DNA of 7,397 bases, taken from assembly GCA_020354275.1 (NCBI GenBank), contig CP070645.1, positions 1,576,165 to 1,583,561 on the forward strand, given 5' to 3'. Source of the DNA: Dehalococcoidales bacterium. Its GTDB lineage: Bacteria > Chloroflexota > Dehalococcoidia > Dehalococcoidales > UBA2162. Of the stretch, positions 5,416-7,397 are shown piece after piece. The position numbers and the translations under genes are program-made. Below the pieces are notes generated by a model. That model was not told the DNA's origin and made no database searches. It saw only the letters and a program-made list of their open reading frames with translations. Within the stretch, counting starts at the first letter, position 1. Every line of letters begins with the position of its first letter.

Positions 5416-7077
5416 TCAGGTTATCTTCATCTGCCCGCCCGACATTGCCTGCCTGGAATGCAGTGACAGGTAATCAGGTACCTGCCGGGCGTAATCGGGC
5501 AATAGCTGCGGTGAGACCGGCCTTTCCCCGGAAAGACCCGCCTGCTCCAGCCCCTGCTGCCAGCGGCGTACGTGGTCCAGCGTCAGCGTTGCCGGTCGGG
5601 CTTCCCGGGCATACTGAGCCGCCGCCTTACCCGCCCTCCTGCCGAAGACACACAGGTCCAGCGTCGAGTTGCCAATCAGCCGGTTGCGACCGTGCACCCC
5701 TCCCTCACATTCACCGGCGGCAAACAGCCCCGGTACACTGGTCGCCCCAGCGGGGTCAATCCTGATGCCGCCATTCTGATAATGAAGAGTGGGATAGACC
5801 AGCATCGGCTCCCGGATAATGTCAATATTATAACGGGCAAACTGCCTGACCATAGCCGGCAATTCGCGGGCAACGGTCCCCTCACCCCGGATAATGTCTA
5901 TCATCGGCGAGTCCAGCCATACGCCCATTTCCCCGGTCGGCGTATCAATGCCCAGCTTGCGTTCATGGCACTCCCTTATAATCGCCGAGGCCACCAAGTC
6001 TCTCGGCTCCAGAGGCATGATAAACTGCGCCCCATCAACATTCACCAACTGCGCCCCGAGTGTCCTCACCTTTTCGGTAACCAGCTGCCCTATAATCTGC
6101 ACTGGATGGGCAACCCCGGTGGGGTGGTACTGCATGGTATCAATAAAGATAAGCTCGGCACCGGCGCGGTAGGCCAGTACCAGGCCGTCGGCGGTAGCGC
6201 CGTAGTGGTTGGTGGTGGGGAAACCCTGAAGATGCAGCCTGCCTATCCCTCCGCTGGCCATGACTACGGCCCCGGCCCGTACTAGGATTATCTGGTTCGT
6301 CTCCAGATTGACCAGCACGGCGCCAGCAACCCGTCCCTTATCACCCAGAAGCAGCTCTATAGCCGGTGAGAACTCGAGACAATCAATGCCCCTATTCCTT
6401 ACTTCATCGCGCAATACGCGCATTATCTCCAGGCCGGTATAGTCACGGGCGGAATGCAGTCTCCGCCGTGAGGCACCACCCCCGGACAACTCGTGCATCG
6501 AGCCGTCCACCTCTTTATCCCAGTTTACTCCCAGCTCTTCCAGCCACTTAATCGCCGAAGGGGCGTCCTTGACCAGCGCCTCCACCAGTTCCGGTATATT
6601 GGTGAAACGGCCACCTCCCACCGTGTCCAGGTAGTGAATGGCCGGCGAATCATTGGGCCTGTCAGCCGCCTGGGTTCCCGCCTGGGCACCCACGGTGTTG
6701 GCATCACCCAGCCGCAGCTTGGTGGCCAGCAGCACCCTGGCACCGTTCTCCTGGGCCAGCAGGGCTGCCGAAGCCCCGGCCCCGCCACCACCGATCACCA
6801 GAACACCCACATCATAATCAACCCTACCGAGATCAACCTTATCGGGGTCGACACGGCTATTCCCCTCCAGCAAATCGGCCAGCTCGTTGGGGGCTTTTTC
6901 TCCCCGGTTCGGCCCCACCTGTAGCTGGCGCATACTTTCCTCTATATAATCAGGGTGGTATTTCTGCAACAGCGGCGTTTTCTCAGCTTCACTGAGACGG
7001 GGCAGGGCTTCCTTAAGCCGCCTCTCCCTGGTGGCTACCACCTTACCGATGCTTGTTTCCATGTCAGCGGGATACAT
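5416..7077 (-). CDS. Fumarate reductase/succinate dehydrogenase-family FAD flavoprotein (TfrA-like)
   Basis: 553 residues. An 85-residue N-terminal extension, largely helical and charged, precedes the FAD motif IGGGGAGAS (95-103). Residues matching the E. coli FrdA fumarate site are kept: His318 (QYHPTG), Thr334-Glu335, Arg338, Arg359 (EPRD), His432 (LHYQNGG) and Arg466 (NRLIGN), so reduction of fumarate or oxidation of succinate, or of a close analogue, is feasible. Asn127 replaces the flavin-linking His, so FAD is probably non-covalent, as in NadB and thiol:fumarate reductase TfrA. The glycine-rich loop after Arg338 (RGEGG in FrdA and NadB) reads RTLGA. Only about 70 residues follow the FAD domain, so most of the FrdA C-terminal helical domain is absent. 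It has no export signal. ATG at 7077 is supported by AAGGAG seven bases upstream. It is flanked by Fe-S protein genes, 26 bp after one and 14 bp before the next. The physiological substrate and direction are unknown. Confidence 0.88.
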   Translation of the reverse strand: MYPADMETSIGKVVATRERRLKEALPRLSEAEKTPLLQKYHPDYIEESMRQLQVGPNRGEKAPNELADLLEGNSRVDPDKVDLGRVDYDVGVLVIGGGGAGASAALLAQENGARVLLATKLRLGDANTVGAQAGTQAADRPNDSPAIHYLDTVGGGRFTNIPELVEALVKDAPSAIKWLEELGVNWDKEVDGSMHELSGGGASRRRLHSARDYTGLEIMRVLRDEVRNRGIDCLEFSPAIELLLGDKGRVAGAVLVNLETNQIILVRAGAVVMASGGIGRLHLQGFPTTNHYGATADGLVLAYRAGAELIFIDTMQYHPTGVAHPVQIIGQLVTEKVRTLGAQLVNVDGAQFIMPLEPRDLVASAIIRECHERKLGIDTPTGEMGVWLDSPMIDIIRGEGTVARELPAMVRQFARYNIDIIREPMLVYPTLHYQNGGIRIDPAGATSVPGLFAAGECEGGVHGRNRLIGNSTLDLCVFGRRAGKAAAQYAREARPATLTLDHVRRWQQGLEQAGLSGERPVSPQLLPDYARQVPDYLSLHSRQAMSGGQMKIT

Positions 7078-7103
7078 TGGCTAACTCCTTGTTCCAACCG
7101 TTC

Positions 7104-7397
7104 TCAATAGGCCGGCTCAATGTCACGTTCCTCATATTTGCTATGCAGTTCGTCCTCGTCCATCTTTTTCAGCTTCTCCAGTTCGTCATCGAACTCACCG
7201 CTTTCAAGCCCGGCAATCCGCTCATCCAGGTGTTTGGAGACCGGGGCCAGGTAATGACCGTACAGACGCGGGCAAAGAAGGGCGATATGATAGGGCACCA
7301 GGCCCTGAGGGCAACGGGCGGCACAAAGGCCGCACATATTACAGTCAAAGGACTTGTTGGCTACCTCTTGAATATCACCGCTTAGGGCATCGGACAT
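7104..7397 (-). CDS. HdrC-like 4Fe-4S protein, probably partial (N-terminus at or beyond the right edge)
   Basis: The frame covers 97 residues to the window edge; an ATG happens to be the last three bases (7395-7397), so whether it is the true start cannot be judged because no upstream ribosome site is visible. One cluster motif is seen, Cys19-x2-Cys22-x2-Cys25-x3-Cys29-Pro, in the context CGLCAARCPQGLVPYHIA, which resembles heterodisulfide reductase subunit C and the Fe-S subunits of thiol:fumarate reductases. The remainder is helical and strongly acidic/basic (residues 56-93), likely a contact surface. A single cluster with a long tail suggests that a second cluster lies in an unseen N-terminal part. 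It ends 26 bp before the flavoprotein gene and is very likely that protein's electron-transfer partner. Confidence 0.75.
   Translation of the reverse strand: MSDALSGDIQEVANKSFDCNMCGLCAARCPQGLVPYHIALLCPRLYGHYLAPVSKHLDERIAGLESGEFDDELEKLKKMDEDELHSKYEERDIEPAY

Noticed and set aside
5067..6285. Long plus-strand open frames (5067-5765 and 5572-6285) opposite the ferredoxin and flavoprotein genes
   Set aside because: They lie antisense to strongly supported genes, show low-complexity Pro/Arg/Ser-rich translations, and have no recognisable domain. They are typical antisense shadows of GC-rich coding DNA.
1..7397. CRISPR arrays, insertion sequences, tRNA or rRNA genes, prophage or attachment sites
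   Set aside because: No regularly spaced long repeats, transposase-like frames, terminal inverted repeats or tRNA-like cloverleaf sequences were seen on either strand.

Overview
The window looks like chromosomal DNA from an anaerobic bacterium. Three things point that way: a stand-alone desulforedoxin, a two-subunit-type (class I, oxygen-sensitive) fumarase subunit, and an operon of flavoproteins with several CxxCxxCxxxCP iron-sulfur motifs. The style of the two surface proteins (SipW-type signal sequences ending in a typical EQTSNNP tail) and of the fumarate-reductase-like flavoprotein reminds me of Chloroflexota (Dehalococcoidia), but that is recall-based and only moderately sure. Genes are tightly packed, with good Shine-Dalgarno sites and some GTG starts, which fits bacteria.

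Layout. Positions 1-498 and 578-1120 (minus strand) hold two neighbouring secreted or surface proteins with SipW/TasA-type signal sequences; the first runs off the left edge. A perfect 9-bp hairpin lies between them. Positions 1121-1439 are a non-coding divergent intergenic region with several short repeats and a plausible promoter for the plus-strand gene. Positions 1440-1565 (plus) encode a 41-residue desulforedoxin, the only plus-strand gene I can support. From 7397 down to 1626 (minus) runs one compact operon. In transcription order it encodes an HdrC-like Fe-S protein (start uncertain, at the window edge), a fumarate reductase/TfrA-like FAD flavoprotein, a two-cluster ferredoxin, an acyl-CoA dehydrogenase, a fumarase beta subunit and L-aspartate oxidase (NadB). 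Gaps between these genes are 26, 14, 21, 15 and 2 bp. The operon promoter lies outside the window.

How the genes may work together (inference). The Fe-S protein, flavoprotein and ferredoxin look like a soluble redox complex that could move electrons between fumarate/succinate or a related substrate and another carrier. The acyl-CoA dehydrogenase could feed electrons into it. Fumarase interconverts malate and fumarate, and NadB can use fumarate as its anaerobic electron acceptor while making iminoaspartate for NAD synthesis. Fumarate is therefore the shared metabolite of at least three of the six genes. The fumarase alpha subunit, nadA and nadC are not in the window. The SipW-type proteins and the desulforedoxin form a separate, divergently transcribed unit.
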